From positions 1-60,069 of the IMG/VR virus record IMGVR_UViG_3300047557_001236: 60,069 bases of DNA; one strand, given 5' to 3'. The stretch's first letter is position 1; the number at the start of each line of letters is the position of its first letter. The DNA comes from a virus. Shown piece by piece: positions 43,135-50,013 of this stretch. The position numbers and the translations under genes were made by a program. Below the pieces are notes generated by a model. The model was not told where the DNA came from. It worked only from the letters and a program-made list of their open reading frames with translations, and made no database searches.

Positions 43135-43635
43135 TTAGCAAGCCTTTTTGCCTTTAGCCATGCCGCCATAAGACATTTTGATTTGTTTAGCTTTGGTTTT
43201 GCCTTTCACAGCAACACCATCAGCAGACTTATGTCCAGCAGACAAACCGCCAGAAGCCATCTTTTTGCCATGCATACGCTTCTCATGACCCTTAACAGCT
43301 TTGGCTGCTACCTTTTTCATCATGGGCTTATCTTTTGCAATATCCGAATGTTTCATTACTCCACCTTCCTTTTTGCCAACATACTTGGTTACGCTCTCGT
43401 TAGGGACATTAAGCTTGTAACCAAACTTACTACCAAAACGAGTCCTTGGTTTATTAATTTGATTCTGACCGCCGTACGTATATCCAGTGCTACCGCCAGT
43501 ACCAAACCGTTTGCCTTTATCGGCAGTTAAAAATTCCTCGCCAACAGAACGAGGCACTCCTACTCTTTTAGCAAATGCAGGGTTTTTAGCCACTGCTGCC
43601 ATAAAATTATGTTGTTTTTTACTTACGCTTGGCAC
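43135..43635 (-). CDS. Late protein with SKKQHNFMAAV domain and ADGVAVKGKT tag
   Basis: A 166-residue protein. GTG at 43635 (GTG-CCA-AGC) is the likely start, since the conserved opening of this family is PSVSKKQHNFMAAVAKNPAF. The longer open frame overlaps a membrane gene. The N-terminal domain continues RVGVPRSVGEEFLTADKGKR and resembles a small phage domain of unknown function. The C-terminal part has KSADGVAVKGKTKAKQIKMS and GGMAKGKKAC. The tag resembles those in neighbouring genes but with Val in place of Cys. Virion function suspected. Confidence 0.68.
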   Translation of the reverse strand: MPSVSKKQHNFMAAVAKNPAFAKRVGVPRSVGEEFLTADKGKRFGTGGSTGYTYGGQNQINKPRTRFGSKFGYKLNVPNESVTKYVGKKEGGVMKHSDIAKDKPMMKKVAAKAVKGHEKRMHGKKMASGGLSAGHKSADGVAVKGKTKAKQIKMSYGGMAKGKKAC

Positions 43636-43810
43636 GTTTAATCCACTCTTGAACTGTATCCGTTTCATAAATTCGGATACCTGTCCAAACAATCGTAAAT
43701 AAAGCAGCGATAGCGGGCAAAATTTCCACAAGGGCTCCTATTACAGTTATTACAGACAGCCCATCTAGGATGTGCTTTGTCCCTTCACTAAAATGCTCTT
43801 TCATACTCAT
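43619..43810 (-). CDS. Small membrane protein among late genes
   Basis: A 63-residue protein with a short polar N-terminus (MSMKEHFSEGTKHILDGLS) and one long or two short hydrophobic spans (VITVIGALVEILPAIAALFT and IVWTGIRIY), then a basic tail (EWIKRAKRK). It is far from the lysis cassette but could be a holin-like or virion membrane protein. Its start is coupled to the tagged gene upstream; its 3' end overlaps the next gene by 17 nt. Confidence 0.7.
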   Translation of the reverse strand: MSMKEHFSEGTKHILDGLSVITVIGALVEILPAIAALFTIVWTGIRIYETDTVQEWIKRAKRK

Positions 43811-44127
43811 ACCATCTTACCTTTGGTTTTTCCTCGCACTTCGCATCCACCACCTCGAACCTTACCACCTTCAGCGCAATTCCAAGCCCGTAAAGACTTA
43901 TTAATGCGAGAGTTTGGATCATTAGCAGTTTTAGCAGAAGTTAGTTTCTTTTTCATACCCTTCATACGGGCGCAGAACGAATCACGGCGGGGGCCGCCTT
44001 CGGGTTGTGGGGCTTTTAGCCCCGGTTTGCCTGGGTTAGCACGGTTGTAAGAAGCCCTGCCCTTAGCGTTCAAACCACCACTTGGGTTTTTACCTTCTTT
44101 GCGTTGCCATGCTGGAGTCTTAGCCAT
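43807..44127 (-). CDS. DUF6321-type late protein with a GGGCEVRGKTKGK tag
   Basis: A 106-residue protein matching the DUF6321 pattern: TPAWQRKEGKNPSGGLNAKG, then LKAPQPEGGPRRDSFCARMK and MKKKLTSAKTANDPNSRINK. It ends EGGKVRGGGCEVRGKTKGKM plus V, a version of the tag seen in neighbouring genes. The core has two Cys (FCARM and WNCAEGG). Widely conserved in phage late regions but of unknown function. Coupled by overlap to the decoration gene upstream. Confidence 0.78.
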   Translation of the reverse strand: MAKTPAWQRKEGKNPSGGLNAKGRASYNRANPGKPGLKAPQPEGGPRRDSFCARMKGMKKKLTSAKTANDPNSRINKSLRAWNCAEGGKVRGGGCEVRGKTKGKMV

Positions 44128-44605
44128 AAAACACCGTTGCAGTTACAGATGGCCCGCAGCCTACAAACATGCCATTTTTTAAATAAATACCTTCGCCTGG
44201 AATTAGAACAGGTAGTCCTACCGTGCTATAAGTATCAAGTTGTAAATTAATTTTGCTATAAGCAGAAACATTACCTGATGTAGAAATCGAATTTGCTGCA
44301 GTTACAGTAAAAGTATCGGGGTCTACAAGGGTAATTGCATACACGCCATCTCTTGAATTACCAGTAGTAAAGTCAAGAAAAACACGCTGCCCGTTAGTAA
44401 AACCATGTGCAGTAATTGTGCAAGTAATCGTGTTGGTTGTTTGGCTATAAGTTCCAGACTTCACTACAGTTGGATCACAAACCGCAATGTTACGCAACGA
44501 TGACGTAGCGCTTGTCACTGTGATGCACTTTAACCGCACAGGTTGCTGAGTTACAACGGTTCCTGTGCTGGATACACGGGTAGATTTAACGTCATATTGC
44601 ATCAT
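44120..44605 (-). CDS. Virion protein with FCCH-like module (copy 1)
   Basis: A 161-residue beta-rich protein. It contains the module TAHGFTNGQRVFLDFTTGNS, VYAITLVDPDTFTVTAANSI and the ending LIPGEGIYLKNGMFVGCGPS then TVFYG. It shares layout and final motif (IPGEGI...TVFYG/TIFYG) with the next gene, so the two are paralogues. A role as a capsid or tail ornament is likely. Confidence 0.75.
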   Translation of the reverse strand: MMQYDVKSTRVSSTGTVVTQQPVRLKCITVTSATSSLRNIAVCDPTVVKSGTYSQTTNTITCTITAHGFTNGQRVFLDFTTGNSRDGVYAITLVDPDTFTVTAANSISTSGNVSAYSKINLQLDTYSTVGLPVLIPGEGIYLKNGMFVGCGPSVTATVFYG

Positions 44606-44614
44606 GGTCTATTC

Positions 44615-45103
44615 CTATCCGTAGAAAATAGTCATGGTTACGGTAGTAGACGGTAACAAGCAAAATAACCCTTCTGTTGCAAGAATACCCTCACCAGGAA
44701 TCAACGTATAAAACGAAGTCCCACTTGAGCAGTCTAGCTCAGTAAGAATCTTGGGGTATAGAGTTACGTCGCCACTAGTCGTTAAACTTGCTGTAGTTAC
44801 AGTAAATGTATTAGTCGTTACGTTTGCTACAGTATAAGAGTCGTCCACCGCTGTACCGCTAGTAAAGTTAAGTCCTACTACATCACCATTTGACAAACCA
44901 TGGTTAGCAATAGTCACAGTACAGGTTGTTGAACCTGGAATATCGTAGGTTCCAGTTAAAGCGCCAGCGGTGTCTACCACACACGAATTAAATGTAGTAG
45001 ACGTAGATGGCGATATAACAATACCTTTTAAGCGGGTTCGCCCGTTATACGCAAGCGATGAGCTTGTTGCATGGTACGACAGAACGTCTGTTTGCATACC
45101 CAT
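44615..45103 (-). CDS. Virion protein with FCCH-like module (copy 2)
   Basis: A 162-residue protein. Its first residues (MGMQTDVLSYHATSSSLAYN, RTRLKGIVISPSTSTTFNSC) match those of its neighbour. The module reads ANHGLSNGDVVGLNFTSGTA and NTFTVTTASLTTSGDVTLYP, and the C-terminus is LIPGEGILATEGLFCLLPST then MTIFYG. It lies next to copy 1, consistent with tandem gene duplication and divergence. Structural role inferred. Confidence 0.75.
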   Translation of the reverse strand: MGMQTDVLSYHATSSSLAYNGRTRLKGIVISPSTSTTFNSCVVDTAGALTGTYDIPGSTTCTVTIANHGLSNGDVVGLNFTSGTAVDDSYTVANVTTNTFTVTTASLTTSGDVTLYPKILTELDCSSGTSFYTLIPGEGILATEGLFCLLPSTTVTMTIFYG

Positions 45104-45115
45104 AGGGGTCTCCTA

Positions 45116-45604
45116 TTAGACGTTTTCTGCGCCAGTATCAGCTACGAAATAACGAATAATTCCAGAGCAGTTACCAGAAGCTACACCGTTAGCTGCGGTA
45201 GTTACAACAACCAAGTTGGTTGCATTAGCTACGTTACCAACAGAAGCGCCAGCGCCAGAAGTGCCAATAGTAAAGTTAGCACGGGAAGCGGTAGAGCCAC
45301 CATCTAATAAGCCTTTAGCTACAGGAGTTCCAAGAGTTGTGCTTTGTCCTGGGCCAACTCCGACTAATGGGGTAAACCCTAAGTCAACAGCGCCAGTACC
45401 AGTTTCGGTAATGGTAACGTCAGTAACGATAGCGCCAGCTGGGAGGATCAAAGCCTCGGTGCCATCAGAATTGGTTACGTTTGCGCTTGCTGCGCAGTTA
45501 GAGATAAAAAACTGAGCTGCCATAACCATGGAGCCAGCAGTTGCAGTACGGGTTTGATCTCCACCAGTGGAGCGCCATACGCTAGAGGTAGTTGCTAAAG
45601 TCAT
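45116..45604 (-). CDS. Virion protein, decoration type
   Basis: A 162-residue Ala/Thr/Gly-rich beta protein, MTLATTSSVWRSTGGDQTRT, with ILPAGAIVTDVTITETGTGA, AVDLGFTPLVGVGPG and a last strand (SGIIRYFVADTGAENV). This looks like a head decoration or tail-collar ornament. It is the first late gene on this side of the plus-strand cassette. Upstream is a possible tiny ORF that overlaps it by ATGA. Confidence 0.72.
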   Translation of the reverse strand: MTLATTSSVWRSTGGDQTRTATAGSMVMAAQFFISNCAASANVTNSDGTEALILPAGAIVTDVTITETGTGAVDLGFTPLVGVGPGQSTTLGTPVAKGLLDGGSTASRANFTIGTSGAGASVGNVANATNLVVVTTAANGVASGNCSGIIRYFVADTGAENV

Positions 45605-45720
45605 GTTAATTGTCCTTCGTACAAAGATCCGCCTGTCAATTGTGTACGCATCTGCTGGGGCAGTTTGACAGACTCATCACCCAGATGTGTAGATATTACT
45701 ACTTTTTTAAGGTTCTGCAA
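45601..45720 (-). CDS. Possible tiny ORF before the decoration gene
   Basis: A 39-codon frame with a TTG start preceded by AAAAAGAAG. It reads LGDESVKLPQQMRTQLTGGS and ends in an ATGA overlap with the decoration gene, the coupling style of real genes here. The start is weak and the frame lies antisense to the leader of the plus-strand cassette, so confidence is low. No function inferred. Confidence 0.3.
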   Translation of the reverse strand: MQNLKKVVISTHLGDESVKLPQQMRTQLTGGSLYEGQLT

Positions 45721-45763
45721 CTTCTTTTTGATATAAATACAATAAATACATACAGGAGCCCCT
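45605..45763 (+). promoter_or_regulatory. Leader region of the plus-strand cassette inside the late region
   Basis: This gap must hold the start signal for the + genes. TTGACA occurs at 45665-45670, but the best -10 at 17 bp (TGTAGA) is poor. A TATAAA at 45732-45737 lacks a good -35. A strong AGGAG at 45754-45758 serves the first gene. No clear promoter can be chosen. Confidence 0.35.
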
Positions 45764-45910
45764 ATGAGCGCATGGTTAATTATTGTCACGGGTTTGATAT
45801 ACGCCTATATTGCTATTGAACAGGGTATCAAAGGTAACGTGCCCATGGCGGTCGTATATAGCGGCTATGCCTTTTCTAATGTCGGGTTATATATTCTGGC
45901 AACAAAATGA
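45764..45910 (+). CDS. Small two-span membrane protein
   Basis: A 48-residue protein (MSAWLIIVTGLIYAYIAIEQ) with two hydrophobic segments separated by a short polar loop (GIKGNVP), then VVYSGYAFSNVGLYILATK. The start has AGGAG six bases upstream. It is read opposite to the surrounding late genes and couples by ATGA to the next gene. It resembles small membrane proteins carried by phages to alter host envelopes or block superinfection, but this is speculation. Confidence 0.7.
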   Translation: MSAWLIIVTGLIYAYIAIEQGIKGNVPMAVVYSGYAFSNVGLYILATK

Positions 45911-46569
45911 ATAAGATCGAAGTCGACCTAAAAGCTTTGCCATCAGATGTTAGGGCTTGGGTCGAGTTTGAAGTTATGGCTAGTAACGCCCATGATATTG
46001 CCGTACACCTCCAACGCAAAAAGCAAGTACGTATGGACGGGATTATGGTGTCGGGGTTCTTTTGCAGCCACACAGATAGACTGTTTGTGGCTGGGCTATC
46101 CAAGGATTGGATACCCATTATGGTCCATGAAACCTGCCATCGTGACCAGTATACCGAGCAAGCCAAGGTCTGGAACGCAACCGTAAAAATTGATGGTGAA
46201 GATCAGGATCCTTTAACCGTTATGCACGACTGGTTAGAACACAAAATTGAACTTGGCCCATATAAAACAAAGCAAATGCTTGTTGGCGCTATGAATGTAG
46301 AACTAGATTGTGAACGCAGGGCGGCTAAGAAAATAGATGAGTTTTACCTACCGATTAATCTCAAAGAATACATACAAAAAGCTAATGCTTATGTGTACTT
46401 TTACTTAGCAATGCAACACACTCGGGAGTGGTACCCTAAGGGTAAAGCCCCATTTTCACTGCCAGAAGTATGGACTAAGATGCCTGCTGACTTTGATAAC
46501 GACTATACAAAGTTACCTAAAAAAATCAAGAACTTAATTTTGAGACATTCATACAATATGCGAGTTTGA
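45907..46569 (+). CDS. HExxH metalloprotease-like protein
   Basis: A 220-residue protein with the zinc motif IPIMVHETCHRDQYTEQ (H-E-x-x-H, residue about 78) and a downstream acidic helix near 140 (MNVELDCERRAAKKIDEFYL) that might provide a third ligand. There is no signal peptide, so it is cytoplasmic or carried in particles. The motif setting (Met-Val-His-Glu at the end of a strand) parallels the smaller protein at 4422-4832. It is on the + strand, inserted beside the capsid gene. Substrate unknown. Confidence 0.68.
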   Translation: MNKIEVDLKALPSDVRAWVEFEVMASNAHDIAVHLQRKKQVRMDGIMVSGFFCSHTDRLFVAGLSKDWIPIMVHETCHRDQYTEQAKVWNATVKIDGEDQDPLTVMHDWLEHKIELGPYKTKQMLVGAMNVELDCERRAAKKIDEFYLPINLKEYIQKANAYVYFYLAMQHTREWYPKGKAPFSLPEVWTKMPADFDNDYTKLPKKIKNLILRHSYNMRV

Positions 46570-46937
46570 TGCCTTACAAGGATCTAAAGGACCCAAAACG
46601 AAAAGAAACATACAAACGATACTACGCAAAACACGGATACAAAGTAAAAGCTGCTACTGCCAAACGCCGCAAAGAAGCACGGGAAAAATGGCAAGATTAT
46701 AAGAAAACTTTGTATTGTGTAGAGTGTGGGCAAAAGCACCCTGCAACTTTAGATTTTCACCACGTTATCAAAGATGATAAAAAAGTAGTCACGGATTTAA
46801 TTAGAAACGGACAGCTCAAACGAGCCATGGAAGAAGTCCAAAAATGTGTTGTTTTATGCGCAAACTGCCACCGCATTCATCACTGGGAAGAAATAAGAGC
46901 TAAAAGAAAAGCTAAAAAAGCAGCAAGAAAGAAATAA
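46566..46937 (+). CDS. HNH endonuclease with zinc knuckles
   Basis: A 123-residue protein. A basic N-terminus (KETYKRYYAKHGYKVKAATA) precedes an HNH domain with zinc pairs: YCVECGQKHPATLDFHHVIK supplies CxxC and the catalytic FHH, and CVVLCANCHRIHHWEE supplies the second CxxC with His ligands. Homing-type HNH enzymes are often found as free-standing genes between structural genes; here it closes a three-gene + cassette. A terminator for the converging capsid transcript follows. Confidence 0.88.
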   Translation: MMPYKDLKDPKRKETYKRYYAKHGYKVKAATAKRRKEAREKWQDYKKTLYCVECGQKHPATLDFHHVIKDDKKVVTDLIRNGQLKRAMEEVQKCVVLCANCHRIHHWEEIRAKRKAKKAARKK

Positions 46938-46961
46938 AAAACCCCACCTGGTAAGGTGGGG
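46936..46961 (-). terminator. Intrinsic terminator after the major capsid gene
   Basis: On the minus strand the hairpin CCCCACC/GGTGGGG (arms 46942-46948 and 46955-46961, 6-nt loop) is followed by T6 (complement of the A-run at 46936-46941). It sits 26 bp beyond the capsid stop and would end leftward transcription there, so downstream late genes may have lower or separate expression. The + strand cassette stop immediately precedes it on the other side. Confidence 0.8.
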
Positions 46962-46986
46962 CTTCTCGTTGGAACAAGGACCTTGT

Positions 46987-47895
46987 TTAGGCGCCTTGTG
47001 AACCAAACATACCGAGAGGATCGGACCAGCCGAAGCTATAACGCTCACGAGCCTTGTAACGTACGTTACCAGTATCGAAGTCACCGTCCATAGAATTCTG
47101 GAGCGGAACACGAACGAAATGCTTCATACCGTTAGGTACATCAGTGGTCAAGTACCAAGCATTGGTGTCGGTCAAGAAGTGGTTAATGGTATAACCCTCT
47201 GGAATCGAACCGTTGTTCTTGATTGCATTGATGTCGTTGTCGTTTGTACCAACACGGAGTTCGGTTTCTAGCAAACGAGTTGCAACGAACTGCAGTGCAG
47301 GTGGAACAATCAACTTACGTGGCTTAGCAGCGATCAACAGACCACGCTCATCAGTCCACAAGCTGATTTGAATAACGGCGGCTTCCAAAGAAGTCTCGTT
47401 AAGGTCAGCAGGGGTTGTTGGAACGTTGCTGTTAACACCACCAGATACGAGCGGATGGTTAGCGTTAAATAAAGAAACGCCGTCACCACCTGGGTATCCG
47501 TTGTCAAAGCCGTTGTTTAATACAGAAGCAGCACGGACTTGCTTGGTATAAGCCATGGAACGAGCGAGTGCCTTGGTATAACGAGCTGAGAGGCTGTCAT
47601 ACAAGTTATCTTCAATAGCTTCTTCAGTTAAGCTGAAGCCTTGAGCGATCGTTACGTGGGTATAGCGAGCTGTCCAAGCCTCTTGACCATTGTCATAAGC
47701 AATTGGTGCACCCTCGTTTTTCACGGGAGCAGCACTAAAACCTGATAACTTGGTCTCTTCTTCGAAGGAACGCTCAGAGGTCTCGGTTTCGTAGATCTCT
47801 TTGTGTTCTTCACCATATCTTGCATACTCTAAGCCAAACAAAGCGTTAAGGCCCGGTAGCAACTCTTTAAGTAGTTGTGCACGAGAAATAGCCAT
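46987..47895 (-). CDS. Major capsid protein (HK97-like fold)
   Basis: A 302-residue head protein, MAISRAQLLKELLPGLNALF. It carries the E-loop/spine region YIETETSERSFEEETKLSGF-like (residues 33-52) and SFLTEEAIEDNLYDSL-like sequence with the N-terminal helix LSLTEEAIEDNLYDSLSARY (about 90-105). The middle has VLNNGFDNGYPGGDGVSLFN and ANHPLVSGG, typical of phage capsid loops; LIAAKPRKLIVPPALQFVAT and a C-terminal strand SFGWSDPLGMFG complete it. Position after scaffold and decoration genes, and presence of a dedicated terminator, agree with a highly expressed capsid gene. No prohead protease is visible nearby. Confidence 0.88.
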   Translation of the reverse strand: MAISRAQLLKELLPGLNALFGLEYARYGEEHKEIYETETSERSFEEETKLSGFSAAPVKNEGAPIAYDNGQEAWTARYTHVTIAQGFSLTEEAIEDNLYDSLSARYTKALARSMAYTKQVRAASVLNNGFDNGYPGGDGVSLFNANHPLVSGGVNSNVPTTPADLNETSLEAAVIQISLWTDERGLLIAAKPRKLIVPPALQFVATRLLETELRVGTNDNDINAIKNNGSIPEGYTINHFLTDTNAWYLTTDVPNGMKHFVRVPLQNSMDGDFDTGNVRYKARERYSFGWSDPLGMFGSQGA

Positions 47896-47906
47896 TTATA
47901 TGCTCC

Positions 47907-48536
47907 TTAAGCTGTGTAATCGTTAGCCTCACCAGCAACTAAGTACTGATGATTGTTGAACTTAACTACAACTTCACGGAAAGTCGTAGCGCTTGCTGCA
48001 GTATCAGGTACTACGGCAATAACACGTAGTGGGAGAGCTGCTGCATTGCCTTGTGCATTAGTTGCATAGACAGATACACCAGAATCACCAGTGGTGTTAG
48101 AACCAGAACCTTGACGAACTGCAATGTTAGTACCAACGATGCTTTGGTTAACAGTAGTAACGGTAGCGTTACCGCTGAAAGTTACAGCAACTTTGAAAGC
48201 AGCCATAGGATCATCAACTACGTAAGCAATAGCGCTGGTAGCAGCAGCATTGCCAGGATAGTATTGAGCCTGAACGGTTTGACCTTGAGCGTTAACATAC
48301 TGAACACCAACAAAAACACCAACGGTGTTGTTTGCAGCGGCGGTAGTAGAGTCAACAGTTACGGTCGATTTTTCAATCTCGCCACCTGCAGCAATACGGA
48401 CGATGTCGCCGTTGTAGATTGGGGTGTTATAAGCAGAGTCGATAGGAATCTGACGAATAGCACCGGCATAGGGTAGTCCATCTACACGGTTAATCGGCTG
48501 TAAGCCGTAGGGAGCTGAAACGGTTGGATAAGCCAT
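47907..48536 (-). CDS. Capsid decoration-type protein
   Basis: A 209-residue beta-rich protein opening YPTVSAPYGLQPINRVDGLP, with ATVTTVNQSIVGTNIAVRQG and a final strand VVVKFNNHQYLVAGEAND. The sequence YGLxPINRVDGxPYAGA is a frequent start of phage head-decoration or minor capsid proteins, and it lies directly upstream of the capsid gene in transcription order. An external stabilising role is inferred; expression should match the capsid protein. Confidence 0.8.
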   Translation of the reverse strand: MAYPTVSAPYGLQPINRVDGLPYAGAIRQIPIDSAYNTPIYNGDIVRIAAGGEIEKSTVTVDSTTAAANNTVGVFVGVQYVNAQGQTVQAQYYPGNAAATSAIAYVVDDPMAAFKVAVTFSGNATVTTVNQSIVGTNIAVRQGSGSNTTGDSGVSVYATNAQGNAAALPLRVIAVVPDTAASATTFREVVVKFNNHQYLVAGEANDYTA

Positions 48537-48558
48537 TTATAAACTCCTAAATTAAAAA

Positions 48559-49008
48559 TTAAGAACCTTTTCCAAAGGAACTTGTAGTTTTCTGTTCATT
48601 AAACAGAGGCATACGAGTGTCGCTTTGGCGCATAAGAGTGTTCTCAACAGCTTCCATTTGAGCGTTAGATTGAGCGGAATAATATTTGTTCCGTTGCTCA
48701 ACAAACTCAACAGGAGTCTTGCAGAGTAACAACCCGCCAATCTCAATATTGTCTTTATATCGACTATTGGGATCGACTAGCATTTGAAATTTTGGTTGTT
48801 CTTCAATACGTACAGGTTCCCATCCTTCTCTGAGTTTGGCAGATAAGTTACGTGGGTCTGCTTGATTTAAAGATGCAACACGAATCCACCGGTAAGCATA
48901 ACCAGCCTGTTTGTCGGGTTCTGGTAATAACTCTGGAGGAGCCCAATGCGTGGGGCGCTCCACTGCGGTGCGTTTGTCTAATTCACGAGTCAGTCTGTTT
49001 TCAGCCAT
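48559..49008 (-). CDS. Head module protein, unassigned
   Basis: A 149-residue protein starting at ATG 49008 with GGAGGCTTCAA upstream. It reads MAENRLTRELDKRTAVERPT, then AYRWIRVASLNQADPRNLSA, KLREGWEPVRIEEQPKFQML and a central LGGLLLCKTPVEFVEQRN-like helix. The WEPVR...GLLLCKTP pattern is conserved in short-tailed phages between scaffold and capsid genes. It may be a minor head component. Its start is inside the 3' end of the scaffold gene. Confidence 0.72.
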   Translation of the reverse strand: MAENRLTRELDKRTAVERPTHWAPPELLPEPDKQAGYAYRWIRVASLNQADPRNLSAKLREGWEPVRIEEQPKFQMLVDPNSRYKDNIEIGGLLLCKTPVEFVEQRNKYYSAQSNAQMEAVENTLMRQSDTRMPLFNEQKTTSSFGKGS

Positions 49009-50002
49009 TTGAAGCCTCCAATTTACGTTGTTCACGGGCATAAATCTCTGGTGTTAGTCCTAATTTCTTAATTAGGGCCATCTGGGTCTGTTTTAGACGT
49101 ACCTGTTTGGAGGACGTCGACCTAGTCGCCGGAGCTACAACCGTTGCGGGCTTTGCTTTTGCTTGAGCTGTTTGTGGCTCTGCTTCTGGCTCTGCCTGAC
49201 TACTTTCTTCCTCGGTATCGAAATACTCTGGAAACTTTTTGCGCATTGTTTTGTCAATGTGCTTGAAGTACTTATCGGTGCCTACGATTGTTGGACCATA
49301 CTCATCAATAAGTTCTTCATGAATACCTACAGCAAAATTTGACATGGCTTTTTTGGAACCATACCAAGGATTTTCATCCAACCAAGCTTGTGTTTTGGCA
49401 TCAATCTTGGGAGCTTCTTGCTGCTTTTGTGTTATTTGTACATCATTTTCCTGCTCTTGTAAAGCAGATGGTTTGAAGTTCTTAGCTTGCTGTGCTTTGA
49501 AAGTAGCTTCTGAGACTTTGGCTTGAGCTTCTACAATCCGCTCCGTATCACCAGAATCTAATGCTTCTTTATATTCACGCTTAGCCATAGCTAGTTCAGC
49601 CTCGGCTGCGTTTTGCACAGTTTCGATATAAGTCTTTTCACCGGCGGTATATTGAGCACGAAGCTTTTTATTCTCGTCGGCTAGGCGTTGTGCAAGTGCA
49701 ATAGCTTCTTGTTGTTCACGCAAAGCTGCTTCTTTAGCACGACGCTCATCGTTCCAAACCTTCTTATATTGCTTGATACGCTCCTTCTGAGCTCTGGGAT
49801 CTAGCTCTTCTTGGTCTTCATCAGCAACTTCCAGCTTTTTAACAATTTCCTCTGGCATCGGCTTAACATTCCGATCTTCAGGGGGTGTGTCATCCTCGAT
49901 GATGTACTCAGGTTCATCCGCTGCAGCTTCCTGCTCTACGGGTTTACCCTTAGTTTCTTGCTCATCGGGAAACTTAAATTCTTCTTTTTCCATTTCAGGC
50001 AT
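49001..50002 (-). CDS. Capsid scaffolding protein candidate
   Basis: A 333-residue, highly charged protein. An acidic, disordered N-terminus (PEMEKEEFKFPDEQETKGKP, EPEYIIEDDTPPEDRN) is followed by a long coiled coil (about residues 80-185: ERIKQYKKVWNDERRAKEAA, EQQEAIALAQRLADENKKLR). Then come a small ordered part (DENPWYGSKKAMSNFAVGIH) and a basic C-terminal helix-turn-helix-like tail (LKQTQMALIKKLGLTPEIYA) that could bind capsid protein. The position between portal and capsid, with no enzymatic motif, fits a scaffold. Confidence 0.78.
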   Translation of the reverse strand: MPEMEKEEFKFPDEQETKGKPVEQEAAADEPEYIIEDDTPPEDRNVKPMPEEIVKKLEVADEDQEELDPRAQKERIKQYKKVWNDERRAKEAALREQQEAIALAQRLADENKKLRAQYTAGEKTYIETVQNAAEAELAMAKREYKEALDSGDTERIVEAQAKVSEATFKAQQAKNFKPSALQEQENDVQITQKQQEAPKIDAKTQAWLDENPWYGSKKAMSNFAVGIHEELIDEYGPTIVGTDKYFKHIDKTMRKKFPEYFDTEEESSQAEPEAEPQTAQAKAKPATVVAPATRSTSSKQVRLKQTQMALIKKLGLTPEIYAREQRKLEASNG

Positions 50003-50013
50003 GATTTAGCTCC

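Noticed and set aside
46972-46987. Second terminator at AACAAGGACCTTGTT after the capsid gene
   Set aside because: The palindrome has no loop or T-run and lies against the stop codon; the hairpin at 46942-46961 explains termination.
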